This document shows, piece by piece, positions 15,826 through 23,829 of a DNA stretch of 24,863 nt; the stretch's first letter is position 1, and every line of letters begins with the position of its first letter. Position numbers and translations under genes: made by a program. Where the stretch lies: positions 1 through 24,863 of the forward strand of contig DKVK01000053.1 of the NCBI GenBank assembly GCA_002491165.1, in the 5' to 3' direction. This stretch comes from Porphyromonadaceae bacterium UBA7180 (GTDB lineage Bacteria > Bacteroidota > Bacteroidia > Bacteroidales > Muribaculaceae). The notes under the pieces were generated by a model. The model was given only the letters and a program-made list of their open reading frames with translations, did not search any database and had not been told where the DNA came from.

Positions 15826-15829
15826 ACCG

Positions 15830-15837
15830 CAAAATTA
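15830..15837 (-). promoter_or_regulatory. Bacteroidetes -7 box before the nucleotidyltransferase/obg operon
   Basis: On the minus strand TAATTTTG ends four bases (cggt) before the ATG at 15825, the same geometry as at the kinase and DUF1016 genes. No convincing TTTG was found at the expected distance. Confidence 0.5.
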
Positions 15838-15914
15838 ATCAAAAAAAACCGAACCACACCACTTTCCACCCCGAAAATCACAAAAATGACCTTACGAGAT
15901 AGTTTGACATAAAA

Positions 15915-15950
15915 TCGCTTCGCTTGCGTTCGCAGATTTTGCGAAGAAAT
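15915..15950 (-). repeat. Dispersed 36-bp intergenic repeat, copy B
   Basis: The reverse complement of this stretch matches 5201-5236 at 30 of 36 positions without gaps. It lies in the divergent gap between the nucleotidyltransferase operon and the TPR regulator. Confidence 0.65.
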
Positions 15951-16006
15951 ATGGTTGACTTTTTAATCGTTGCTGGAGGAGTGGTGAAAATGTATGAGGG
16001 GGGATG

Positions 16007-16037
16007 TTGTGAAATCGCGTTTTTTTGGCTAACTTTG
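16007..16037 (+). promoter_or_regulatory. Bacteroidetes promoter for the TPR/LuxR-like regulator
   Basis: TTG (16007-16009), 20 nt, then TAACTTTG (16030-16037). The expected leader of about 80 nt contains a 25-bp tandem repeat before the ATG at 16125. Confidence 0.7.
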
Positions 16038-16052
16038 CAGTATCGTTCCTTT

Positions 16053-16102
16053 CCTTATATATAACCGCATAGGAAGGCCTTATATATAACCGCACAGGAA
16101 GG
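16053..16102 (+). repeat. 25-bp tandem repeat in the regulator's leader
   Basis: Two adjacent 25-bp units (16053-16077 and 16078-16102) differ at a single base. Each begins CCTTATATATAACCGCA and ends AGGAAGG, so each contains a TTATATATAA palindrome and CCTT/AAGG ends. Placement just downstream of the promoter suggests an operator or mRNA structure, possibly for self-regulation. A small CCGC-tt-GCGG hairpin follows at 16105-16114. Confidence 0.8.
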
Positions 16103-16124
16103 CTCCGCTTGCGGTGACTAAGTT

Positions 16125-17777
16125 ATGAGAATACTTGCCATCATCATAGCAATCATTGGTTTCCTGACACCGGAACAACCGGTATCGGAGCAAGGTCTGC
16201 AAAAACAAATAGAAAACGGGAAAACGGCATTGCGCAAGCGAGGCTATCAACGCGCTCACACCATTTTTTCACAACTCTCCAATGACAAGGAGGCACCTCC
16301 GGAAATCCAGTATGAGGCCCACCTGTATTTAGGCATAACATACAGTATGATAGGCGAATACGGCAAAGCTATGGAGCAGTATGCCATAGCATCCAGGATT
16401 TGCACCAATAAGGAACTGGGCTGGCAAAAGGAGCTATATGTGATGAACTCGGTGGCCGGGGTTTACTATTCGGAAGGCAATTATATAAAGTCACGCGATA
16501 TGCTCGGCAAGTGCCTGACGCGCGCCATGGAGGAGAAGGATTCCACGCAGGTGGTTTCCTACGCCATGAACCTTGCTCAGGTGTCGAACCGCATAGACGA
16601 CACACGCAGTGCCGCAAACTATCTTAAGACGGCGCACGATTATTACCCGGGCAGCAAGGACCGCCTCCGGACCGGGTTCCACACGCTGAAAGCCGAGATT
16701 CTTTTCCGCGAGCACCGCTACCGTGAGTTCTTCGCCGAATCAGCCATAATCATCGCCGACACCACTATGGTGAAGTCAGAAAGGATGGAAACTATCCTTT
16801 ACCATGTGAGGGCACTCCGCAGTACAGGGCGCCCGGAGGAAGCTTTGCGCATGGCGCTACATTATGTAGAACAAGCACCAATGGAGCTGAAACCCGATTT
16901 TTTCGCTGAAATAGCATCGGTTTACCGTGGCGGCGGAGCATTCGACATCGCGGTACGGTATCTTGATTCTGTAGCCGCCGCCAAGGAGAGGAAAAACGAG
17001 GCCCACAACCACAAACTGGTGGAGGACAACCGTGTCAAGATGCAGATATTCGAGTCGGAAACGGGTATGAGACGCCAGATAGAGGAAGCCCGGCATGAAC
17101 GCGACATCTCCATCCTGCTCTTCATAATAGCCATTCTGGCCCTTATAGGAGGCGCCTTCGCCGTCTATTCGTTCGTCAACCGTTCGCGCCAACAGAAGCG
17201 GCTCATGGAACTCGACATAGAGCGCGAACGGCAAGAGAAAGCACTGGCAGAAACGCAGATGCGCGAAACCGAGCTGTATGCACGCTACCGCCATAGCATA
17301 CTTGAAAAGGAACTCCAGAAACAGCGCCACGAACTGGCGGCCACCTCCATGTTCATAGCCTCACGTAACCGGCTCGTCACCGAGCTGCTCGACTCTATCT
17401 CCCGGATAAAGGGCGTGGACAAAGACCCGGCCGCGAAGGGCACAGTAAAGCACCTCACGCAGCTACTGTCGCAAGGCGAGGACCGGGAGAAATTCATCAC
17501 CGATTTCCAGAAAGCACACCCGACGCTCATGAAGAAACTCGCCACCCGCCATCCCAATCTCTCGGAATCCGACCTCCTGTTCCTGTCCTATATAAGCATG
17601 AACCTCAACAACCGCGACATAGCGTCGCTGATGAACATTTCCCCCGATTCGGCCAAGAAACGCCGCACACGCATAGGCAAAAAACTGGAGCTCGAATCCT
17701 CGGCCGACCTTTACAAATATCTAACCGGCCTGGAGCAGGAGGAAGAGCAGTCCCTCCAATCACTTAAACCGAACTGA
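16125..17777 (+). CDS. TPR / transmembrane / LuxR-like transcriptional regulator
   Basis: A 550-residue protein typical of Bacteroidetes membrane-tethered regulators. A signal-like N-terminal hydrophobic segment (RILAIIIAIIGFL) leads to a helical TPR-type region (about residues 30-300, for example GITYSMIGEYGKAMEQYAIASRI). One membrane segment lies at about 327-349 (ILLFIIAILALIGGAFAVYS), then a coiled coil (about 352-415, ERERQEKALAETQMRETELYARY). The C-terminal HTH is at about 477-525 (LSESDLLFLSYISMNLNNRDIASLMNISPDSAKKRRTRIGKKL), resembling a LuxR-type HTH. It is probably a one-component sensor that reads the periplasm through its TPRs and controls transcription. The adhesin and protease genes directly downstream are its likely targets. 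Confidence 0.88.
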   Translation: MRILAIIIAIIGFLTPEQPVSEQGLQKQIENGKTALRKRGYQRAHTIFSQLSNDKEAPPEIQYEAHLYLGITYSMIGEYGKAMEQYAIASRICTNKELGWQKELYVMNSVAGVYYSEGNYIKSRDMLGKCLTRAMEEKDSTQVVSYAMNLAQVSNRIDDTRSAANYLKTAHDYYPGSKDRLRTGFHTLKAEILFREHRYREFFAESAIIIADTTMVKSERMETILYHVRALRSTGRPEEALRMALHYVEQAPMELKPDFFAEIASVYRGGGAFDIAVRYLDSVAAAKERKNEAHNHKLVEDNRVKMQIFESETGMRRQIEEARHERDISILLFIIAILALIGGAFAVYSFVNRSRQQKRLMELDIERERQEKALAETQMRETELYARYRHSILEKELQKQRHELAATSMFIASRNRLVTELLDSISRIKGVDKDPAAKGTVKHLTQLLSQGEDREKFITDFQKAHPTLMKKLATRHPNLSESDLLFLSYISMNLNNRDIASLMNISPDSAKKRRTRIGKKLELESSADLYKYLTGLEQEEEQSLQSLKPN

Positions 17778-17875
17778 CACACACGTTTCACCCCTTTTCC
17801 CTTATCCGGAATAGCCAAATACCTTTAAATTAGGCAGTTTTAACAACTCCGTCCCCCATTTGTCCCCCACCGCCC

Positions 17876-17908
17876 TTGGGCGCGAGAGAGCGCCGGGCGT
17901 TAACTTTG
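17876..17908 (+). promoter_or_regulatory. Bacteroidetes promoter for the adhesin/protease operon
   Basis: TTG (17876-17878) and TAACTTTG (17901-17908), 22 nt apart, lie 32 bases before the ATG at 17941. The spacing is slightly long but the -7 box is perfect. Confidence 0.6.
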
Positions 17909-17940
17909 CAACCAGATTCCACTACATAATTTATTTCGTT

Positions 17941-20184
17941 ATGACTAAAAACCTATTACTACTTGCCGTCCTCGCGGGACAGACATTCCTGATGTCACCG
18001 GGCATCACCGCCGGGACGCGCGTACAGGGAATGCCGATTACCCACGACTGTACCCTTACCGGCACTCCCGCGCCCCAGCTGCGCCTCCACCGTGCAGCCG
18101 ACGCCAACGATGAAGAACAGGGCACGATGCTCCCGCTCAACGTCCGTACTTCGGAAAACGGCACCGGAAAGGGCACCCTCCTCTGGGATGCGCCCGAAGG
18201 TTCGGACGCCGGCAACTTGGCCTATAACGTATATATCGGCCTTGACGAAGACGGTTATCCCATACAGGCAGCCACCGGAGTGAAAGGCAACAGCTACGGG
18301 TTCACATATCCCCCAAGCGGCGACCAGGCCATGCTATATGTGGGCGTATCTGCAGTAAAGGACGGTCAGGAGGGTGACATCTCCTTCGGCCCGGTACTCG
18401 TCACCGGCACACCTTACACAATGCCTTTCTTCGAGACTTTCCCCGGGGAGCACGTAACATATCCGATGTGGCATGTCAGCAGCAAAGGTGCAACATGGAA
18501 ATTCAATATCAGCTTCGACTCGGCCGATGACGCCGGCGGCTGCGTAAAGTTCATGACATACGACGAAGACGACTGGTCGGAACTCACCTCCGGAAAAATC
18601 TCGCTCGCCGGAGTTCTGAACCCCGTCCTGGAGTTCGACCTCCTGGAGCGAGGCACCTATGACAACAAGACCGCCAAGCTCACCGTCATGGCCTACAATC
18701 CCCTGACAGGCAATAATATACCGCTCCAGACCTTCGAGTTCAACGAAAGCATGGAGTACAACTGGCGGCATATCACTCTTCCTCTCGAAGGGCTCGAAGA
18801 CTGCCTCTACACCGCCATCGTCTTCCGAGGTGAGTGCAACGAGTTCAACGACGGCATCGCCCTCGACCGCATCTCCGTAAACTATACACTCGACCACGAC
18901 CTGGCAATCACCGGTACCGCTCCCGACAAGGTGAAAGGCGGTTCTGTAATCCCCCTGAAGGTGCAGGTAAGCAACAAGGGCGCACAGCCGGCCAAGAAAT
19001 ACACCGCATCGCTCTACGACGGCGACGAACTCCTCGAAACGCTCGACGGTCAGGAACTGCAACCCGGCCAGTCGGAAGCGTTGACATTCAACTACTTGAC
19101 ACCAGTCAACTCCAATGGCTATGTCACTCCCGAAGTGCGTCTCGACTACCTCTACGACATGGAGCCGGACAACGACTGCGCCCCCTTCCGCATCGGCGTG
19201 GGCAAGAGCGACATGCCGGGCGTCCGCGACCTCTCCATCTCGCGCGACGGAACAATCTCATGGACCGCTCCCGAAACCTCCGGACTGCGCTTCACCGAAG
19301 ACTTCGAGCAATACCGGCCCTGGAGCATCGCCGACCTGGGCCAGTGGCAACTCCTCGACCTTGACGGGGGGAGCCAGACCGGATTCGGATACCAAGGCAA
19401 ATCTATGCCACACACCGGGGAACCATTCGCATGGATAGTATGGAACCCGACTGATTTCGAGCTTGACCTCGAAGAATATCCCGGCTTCCGCCCCCACAGC
19501 GGCAACCAGTTCATCACCGCCTTCAACGTATCTTATTATTGGCTCACCCCTGACGGGCACAACAACGACTGGATTATCTCGCCCGAGCTCTCCGGCAACG
19601 CCCAGGAAATTTCCTTCTTCGTGGCTAAATATCTCGACAATTACGGCAAAGAGGAGAAATTCGAGGTATTGTGGTCAGACGGCTCCACACTCCCTTCCGA
19701 CTTCGTATCCGCAGGCACCGGCGAAGTGCCTGCACAGAAATGGACGGAGATGAAATACAGGCTGCCTGAAGGCGCACGCCGCTTCGCCATACGCTACATC
19801 GGCGAGGGGCAGTACTACATGGCAATCGACGACATCTCCTACGAGCCCGCCATCGCCGCAATCAAGGGCTATAACATCTACCGCAACGGCGAGCCGGTAG
19901 CCTTCACTGAGACTCCGGGCTACAAAGCACAGAGCGAGGCCGGCGACATCTACAACGTTACCGTGCGTTACGAGAACGCCGAATCCGACTTCTCGGAAGG
20001 CCTCCTGCTCCGCACCTCCGGCATAGACTCCGCAGAAGCCTCCGGGGCAGACAGCAACGTCACATACCATTACCTCAACGGCCTCAAAGCCGCCGACGGC
20101 GACGCTTACGACTCGCTGCCCCGCGGCATCTACATCAAAAAAGATCACAATTCAGGAAAAGTAACCAAAATAGTCAAGAAATAA
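17941..20184 (+). CDS. Large secreted adhesin-like protein with a T9SS-like tail
   Basis: A 747-residue exported protein. The ATG at 17941 gives a signal peptide (KNLLLLAVLAGQTFLMSPG); an upstream in-frame start at 17860 would overlap the promoter. Two jelly-roll domains of the cleaved-adhesin/MAM type are visible: about 160-315 (PFFETFPGEHVTYPMWHVSS, ending DGIALDRISVNY) and about 451-635 (FTEDFEQYRPW, NNDWIISPEL, YYMAIDDISYEP). A CARDB-like beta-sandwich lies between them (about 319-415, DLAITGTAPDKVKGGSVIPL). A fibronectin-like strand set (YNIYRNGEPVAF, about 645) follows. The tail GIYIKKDHNSGKVTKIVKK resembles a short type IX secretion sorting signal. Its stop overlaps the C10 protease start, so the two are made together. 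Confidence 0.85.
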   Translation: MTKNLLLLAVLAGQTFLMSPGITAGTRVQGMPITHDCTLTGTPAPQLRLHRAADANDEEQGTMLPLNVRTSENGTGKGTLLWDAPEGSDAGNLAYNVYIGLDEDGYPIQAATGVKGNSYGFTYPPSGDQAMLYVGVSAVKDGQEGDISFGPVLVTGTPYTMPFFETFPGEHVTYPMWHVSSKGATWKFNISFDSADDAGGCVKFMTYDEDDWSELTSGKISLAGVLNPVLEFDLLERGTYDNKTAKLTVMAYNPLTGNNIPLQTFEFNESMEYNWRHITLPLEGLEDCLYTAIVFRGECNEFNDGIALDRISVNYTLDHDLAITGTAPDKVKGGSVIPLKVQVSNKGAQPAKKYTASLYDGDELLETLDGQELQPGQSEALTFNYLTPVNSNGYVTPEVRLDYLYDMEPDNDCAPFRIGVGKSDMPGVRDLSISRDGTISWTAPETSGLRFTEDFEQYRPWSIADLGQWQLLDLDGGSQTGFGYQGKSMPHTGEPFAWIVWNPTDFELDLEEYPGFRPHSGNQFITAFNVSYYWLTPDGHNNDWIISPELSGNAQEISFFVAKYLDNYGKEEKFEVLWSDGSTLPSDFVSAGTGEVPAQKWTEMKYRLPEGARRFAIRYIGEGQYYMAIDDISYEPAIAAIKGYNIYRNGEPVAFTETPGYKAQSEAGDIYNVTVRYENAESDFSEGLLLRTSGIDSAEASGADSNVTYHYLNGLKAADGDAYDSLPRGIYIKKDHNSGKVTKIVKK

Positions 20185-22397
20185 TGAGACACTGCAAACT
20201 ATATATAGCCGCACTGGCCGCGGCGGCCGGATGCGCACTGTGCGCCGCATCACCGCGCTCGCAGGCCGAGATGAAAGCCATAGCCTCGACACAACTCGAA
20301 CACTCCAGATTTGCCAATGCCACGGCCTTGGCCTCGCTCCATGAGGTTTATGCCGACGCCAACCTCGCCGTGATAGCCACACGGACAGCCGACGGCGGAT
20401 TCGCAGTCGTTTCGCGCGACGACCTCCATCCGGCCCTTCTGGCCGTGGCCGACGGCAGCTTCAACCCCGACGCCAACCCCGCCCTCCGCCTGTGGCTGAA
20501 GGAAACCAGCGCCGCCCTCGAAGCCGCCAGACGCACCGGCGAACCCCTGAAATTCCCCACACCCGACCCCAAGCTCTATCCCGACCACGTGGACCCGCTC
20601 GTGACCTCCCTCTGGGGACAGGCAGAACCCTTCAACCTGCTCTGCCCGCCCGACCCATGGTATGAAGACACGCATCTCATGACCGGATGCGTGGCCACCG
20701 CTGTATCTCAGGTTATGAACCACTACCAATATCCTCCGACCGGTGTCGGGCAACATTCCGTGGAACAGGAAGACGGAACCATACTTTCAGTGGACTTCGA
20801 CGCCAATCCCTTCGACTGGAGCAACATCCTGAATGACTACAACGGGGAGTACACCGCAGAGCAGGGAGCGGCCGTCGCCAACCTCCTCTACAACGTGGGC
20901 ATAGCCTCCGGGATGCAATACGGGGCCTACGGCAGCAGCACGTCGGCCGAGAGCGCCGCTTACGGTCTCAGAAGATTCCTGTGTTACCCCACGGCATACG
21001 TATTGAAACGCAACGCCATGAAAGACTCCCGCTGGATGGACATCATCTACAACGAACTGCTCGACGGCTCACCGGTGGTTTATAACGCCGTGGACGTGGT
21101 AGTGGGCGGACATTCCTTCATAGTGGACGGCTACCGCGCCGACGGGATGGTACACGTCAACTGGGGATGGAACGGCAACTCCGACGGTTGGTATGCCATA
21201 ACCGACCTTCAACTCGACGGTTTCACATACGATTCCTACCACAGTGTCATAATTGGCCTTCGCCCAGCTTACCAGCCACCGGAACCCGTGACCGTTTCCT
21301 GCCCCGCTCCCGGTAAACTCGCCGAAGTCCTCACCGGCGACAAAGGTGGCGAAGCGCTGAAAGTACGCGGTGTCCTGAACGCAGACGACATCCTGACGCT
21401 CCGCGAAATGGCCGGTCGCCTCGCCGACGGGCGCCGCAGCGACGGACGCCTCGCATACCTCGACCTCTCGGAAGCTGTCATTGCCGACGGCCTCCTGCCC
21501 GACCATGCCTTCGCGGGCTCCACTTCGCTCCGCCGCGTAATACTCCCCGAAGAACTCGACGGCATCGGCACAGGAGTATTCGCCGGCTGCCCTTTCATAG
21601 AATCGGTTACGATGCCTGAAAGCGGCGAAAATTTCCTCCGCGAAGGCAACCTCGTCTACAACGCCGACAAAAGCGAGCTGATAACCATGCTCCCGGGTGA
21701 AGACACCGACGCCACCGTGGCCGAGGGAGTGGAGAAAATATGCCCGGAAGCTTTCTCCGGCCGCTGCCTGGTGCAGAAAATCGACCTTCCCGCCACAATG
21801 ACAGAAATAGGCGACGAGGCGTTCAAGAACTGCTTCCAGCTGACCGAAATCACCCTGCGTGCCCGCGAAGTGCCCGAAACGGCCGACAACATCCTCGACG
21901 GCGTGGAGATTCCAGCCTGTACGCTGCGTGTACACGGCGGCTCGCGCAAACTCTATGCCGCACACCACGTCTGGGGCACATTCATCGGCACCGACAACAC
22001 CGGCTCCATACCCGTTGACTTCGACAACATCGACGAGTTCGGAACCACCGTCACAGTGCGGGACGCCGTTCGCGATTACGGCTCGGAAAATCCCCGCTTC
22101 GGCTACAAGACAGAGGGCGAAACGCTGCTCGGCATCCCCGAAATCACCTGCGAGGCAACGCCGCAGTCACTTCCCGGAACTTATCCCATAAAGATAAGCC
22201 GCGGCACTGTTACCAACGAAGATGTAGTATTCGTAGACGGCACGCTGACCGTCCTTCCCGGCGCCGGGATCGACGGCATCCGCACCGATGCCGACAGCGA
22301 CGCCAAAGCCTACGGTACGGACGGGCTGCCGGTAACCGACGGCCGGGCCAAAGGCATCGTTATCCGCAACGGACGCAAGACCGTCAAAAAACAGTAA
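20184..22397 (+). CDS. C10 (streptopain-type) cysteine protease with LRR_5 repeats
   Basis: A 737-residue exported protease. A signal peptide (about residues 1-22) is followed by an inhibitory pro-region (about 25-130, FAVVSRDDLHPALLAVADG). The C10 catalytic core is at about 135-355: oxyanion glutamine near Q146 (LWGQ), nucleophile C169 (MTGCVATAVSQVMNHYQYP), H310 (GGHSFIVDGY) and VNWGWNG (325-331). BspA-like leucine-rich repeats follow at about 420-570 (DHAFAGSTSLRRVILPEELDGIGTGVFAGC; IDLPATMTEIGDEAFKNC). The end GIVIRNGRKTVKKQ resembles a T9SS-type tail like that of the upstream gene. C10 enzymes include SpeB and interpain A. The start shares one base with the previous stop (TAATG), indicating translational coupling. 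Confidence 0.95.
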   Translation: MRHCKLYIAALAAAAGCALCAASPRSQAEMKAIASTQLEHSRFANATALASLHEVYADANLAVIATRTADGGFAVVSRDDLHPALLAVADGSFNPDANPALRLWLKETSAALEAARRTGEPLKFPTPDPKLYPDHVDPLVTSLWGQAEPFNLLCPPDPWYEDTHLMTGCVATAVSQVMNHYQYPPTGVGQHSVEQEDGTILSVDFDANPFDWSNILNDYNGEYTAEQGAAVANLLYNVGIASGMQYGAYGSSTSAESAAYGLRRFLCYPTAYVLKRNAMKDSRWMDIIYNELLDGSPVVYNAVDVVVGGHSFIVDGYRADGMVHVNWGWNGNSDGWYAITDLQLDGFTYDSYHSVIIGLRPAYQPPEPVTVSCPAPGKLAEVLTGDKGGEALKVRGVLNADDILTLREMAGRLADGRRSDGRLAYLDLSEAVIADGLLPDHAFAGSTSLRRVILPEELDGIGTGVFAGCPFIESVTMPESGENFLREGNLVYNADKSELITMLPGEDTDATVAEGVEKICPEAFSGRCLVQKIDLPATMTEIGDEAFKNCFQLTEITLRAREVPETADNILDGVEIPACTLRVHGGSRKLYAAHHVWGTFIGTDNTGSIPVDFDNIDEFGTTVTVRDAVRDYGSENPRFGYKTEGETLLGIPEITCEATPQSLPGTYPIKISRGTVTNEDVVFVDGTLTVLPGAGIDGIRTDADSDAKAYGTDGLPVTDGRAKGIVIRNGRKTVKKQ

Positions 22398-22416
22398 CGT
22401 ACCTTATCACAGAAAC

Positions 22417-22452
22417 GGGAGGGGCGCATCAAGATTCCGATGCACCCCTCCC
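22417..22452. terminator. Hairpin terminator between convergent genes
   Basis: GGGAGGGGCGCATC (22417-22430) pairs with GATGCACCCCTCCC (22439-22452), 14 bp with one mismatch, around an 8-nt loop. It lies between the C10 protease and the reductase gene, so it can serve both strands. Confidence 0.75.
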
Positions 22453-22453
22453 A

Positions 22454-23146
22454 TTATTCACAGGATAGCGCCCAGTCAGCCAAGGAATAGCGGAGCCAGA
22501 CGGTATTGCCGAGGCGTTCGACCCTCTCTAAGTTGAGGCGTGTGGGAGGATAGTCGGCGGGCGTTATGCCGTCGAAAACGGCGGTCATTCCGGCGCGTCC
22601 GTCTATGCCGCCGCCTATCATCAGGCTCACCTCGTCGAGCAGTCCGGCTTTCAGGAAGGCGCCGTTGATGTGGCCGCCGCCAACTACGCCGAGCCGCTTG
22701 ACGCCGAAGACATCGCCGAGTATCTCCATGGCACGCGCGAAGTCGATTCCCTCCTTGCCGACGGCTATCCATGAAATACCGTTGTCGGTGAGGTACTTAT
22801 GATACTCACGCGGGCAGCGTTCGTCGGTGATTACCAGTAGGTTATCGACCGAAGCCGAGGCCGGCCACCGCAGCGTGCCGTGCGTGTCGACGGCGATGTC
22901 GTAGCGGTCAGCAAGGTGTGCTATGTGGTAGCTTTCCTCGCCCACGGGAGTGGCGTCGGCGGTGTGGAAACGCTCCGGCAGGGCGTAGTGCATCTGGCGG
23001 CTGACGCGCCCTTCGAGCACGGCGTCGAGCTTGAGGCTGTCGAGCGCGGTGTAGTAAACGTCCGAATCTTCTATGACTTCGGTCATGGCGCAGTCTATGC
23101 GGCCGTCGACCGACGACATCATGTGGCAAACGATATAGGGTTTCAT
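22454..23146 (-). CDS. RibD C-terminal / dihydrofolate reductase-like protein
   Basis: A 230-residue cytosolic protein of the family that includes the reductase half of RibD and bacterial DHFR-like enzymes. Seen are the N-terminal MKPYIVCHMMSSVDGRID strand-loop, the mid LDAVLEGRVS segment, VVGGGHINGAFLKAGLLDEVSLMIGGGIDG (the nucleotide/substrate-binding core), and the C-terminal RLNLERVERLGNTVWLRY strands. Such enzymes use NADPH; riboflavin synthesis is one possibility, but the lone gene without a deaminase domain suggests another substrate. It has its own -7 box (TAACTTTG) upstream. Confidence 0.85.
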   Translation of the reverse strand: MKPYIVCHMMSSVDGRIDCAMTEVIEDSDVYYTALDSLKLDAVLEGRVSRQMHYALPERFHTADATPVGEESYHIAHLADRYDIAVDTHGTLRWPASASVDNLLVITDERCPREYHKYLTDNGISWIAVGKEGIDFARAMEILGDVFGVKRLGVVGGGHINGAFLKAGLLDEVSLMIGGGIDGRAGMTAVFDGITPADYPPTRLNLERVERLGNTVWLRYSLADWALSCE

Positions 23147-23169
23147 CTTTTCAAGTTTTTAATTTGGGA

Positions 23170-23177
23170 CAAAGTTA
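23170..23177 (-). promoter_or_regulatory. -7 box for the RibD-like gene
   Basis: TAACTTTG on the minus strand ends 23 bases before the ATG at 23146. No clear TTTG was found at 20 nt upstream. Confidence 0.5.
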
Positions 23178-23303
23178 CAATGAAATCCCCCGTCCCCACC
23201 TACCCCGATTCCCCCATCCTTAACCATTTTACCGAATCTCACCGGGCCTTCAAGAGTAACCATTCAAGAATAGTATTGCCAAGACTTCAGGTTGGCAGGT
23301 GGT

Positions 23304-23624
23304 TCATGAGGGTTTCTTTTTTCTTACGCGCTGGCGCTTGCGCTCGTCATCGTAGTACATGTAGGGGGATTCGGGAAGTCCGGGGAGCAGCTGTTCCCAG
23401 TTGAGGCCGAGGCCGATGGCGCGCAGCAGGCGGTACAGGGTGCTGAACGATATGTCGGTCATATTCCCCGACTCGAATTTATAGAGCGTGGTCATCCCTA
23501 TGCCGGCTTGCTCGGAGACCTCCTTGCGCGTCAGGCTCATCCGCATACGGTATTCGCGAAATCTCTCGCCGAGAATCCGCACAACATCGGAACTCGATAA
23601 TGAGTTGTTCGTAAATATCACCAT
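23304..23624 (-). CDS. XRE-family HTH regulator
   Basis: A 106-residue DNA-binding protein with a lambda-repressor/Cro-type HTH at about residues 14-75: ILGERFREYRMRMSLTRKEVSEQAGIGMTTLYKFESGNMTDISFSTLYRLLRAIGL. The basic C-terminus (KRQRVRKKKPS) is probably disordered. XRE proteins of this size are often antitoxins or autoregulators, but no toxin gene (for example a HipA-like gene) is adjacent. It has a consensus promoter, and the repeated TAATGACA in its leader could be an operator. Confidence 0.9.
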   Translation of the reverse strand: MVIFTNNSLSSSDVVRILGERFREYRMRMSLTRKEVSEQAGIGMTTLYKFESGNMTDISFSTLYRLLRAIGLGLNWEQLLPGLPESPYMYYDDERKRQRVRKKKPS

Positions 23625-23676
23625 AATGACAATATAGCGCCAAATAAGGGGTTAATATTCATCTTAATGACACTTA

Positions 23677-23708
23677 CAAAGTTAGGAACAATTTCCCGAA
23701 CTGCCAAA
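23677..23708 (-). promoter_or_regulatory. Bacteroidetes promoter for the XRE regulator
   Basis: On the minus strand TTTG (23708-23705), 20 nt and TAACTTTG (23684-23677) match the consensus exactly. Two TAATGACA direct repeats (plus strand, 23624-23631 and 23665-23672) lie between promoter and gene and could be binding sites. Confidence 0.7.
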
Positions 23709-23783
23709 TTTTCCGCCACTTTTCTATTTTTGAACTCAAGTTTCTATATAGGTAACGCAGTAAGTGGGCATCGACCCGGTTTA

Positions 23784-23803
23784 CGCAGGCCGGGAGGCCT
23801 GCG
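23784..23803. terminator. Hairpin downstream of the dehydrogenase gene
   Basis: CGCAGGCC and GGCCTGCG form an 8-bp perfect stem with a GGGA tetraloop, 26 bases beyond the stop of the minus-strand dehydrogenase. There is no T run, so it may be a transcript-stabilising or weak terminator hairpin. Confidence 0.45.
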
Positions 23804-23829
23804 CTCCGTATGATTTCGCGCTTGCCGGA

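Noticed and set aside
14010..15912. Long plus-strand open frames opposite obg and the nucleotidyltransferase
   Set aside because: They are antisense shadows of two clearly recognised genes in GC-rich DNA, and their translations have shadow-like composition.
18334..21968. Long minus-strand open frames opposite the adhesin and C10 protease
   Set aside because: Antisense shadows; the plus-strand proteins have signal peptides, domains and catalytic motifs.
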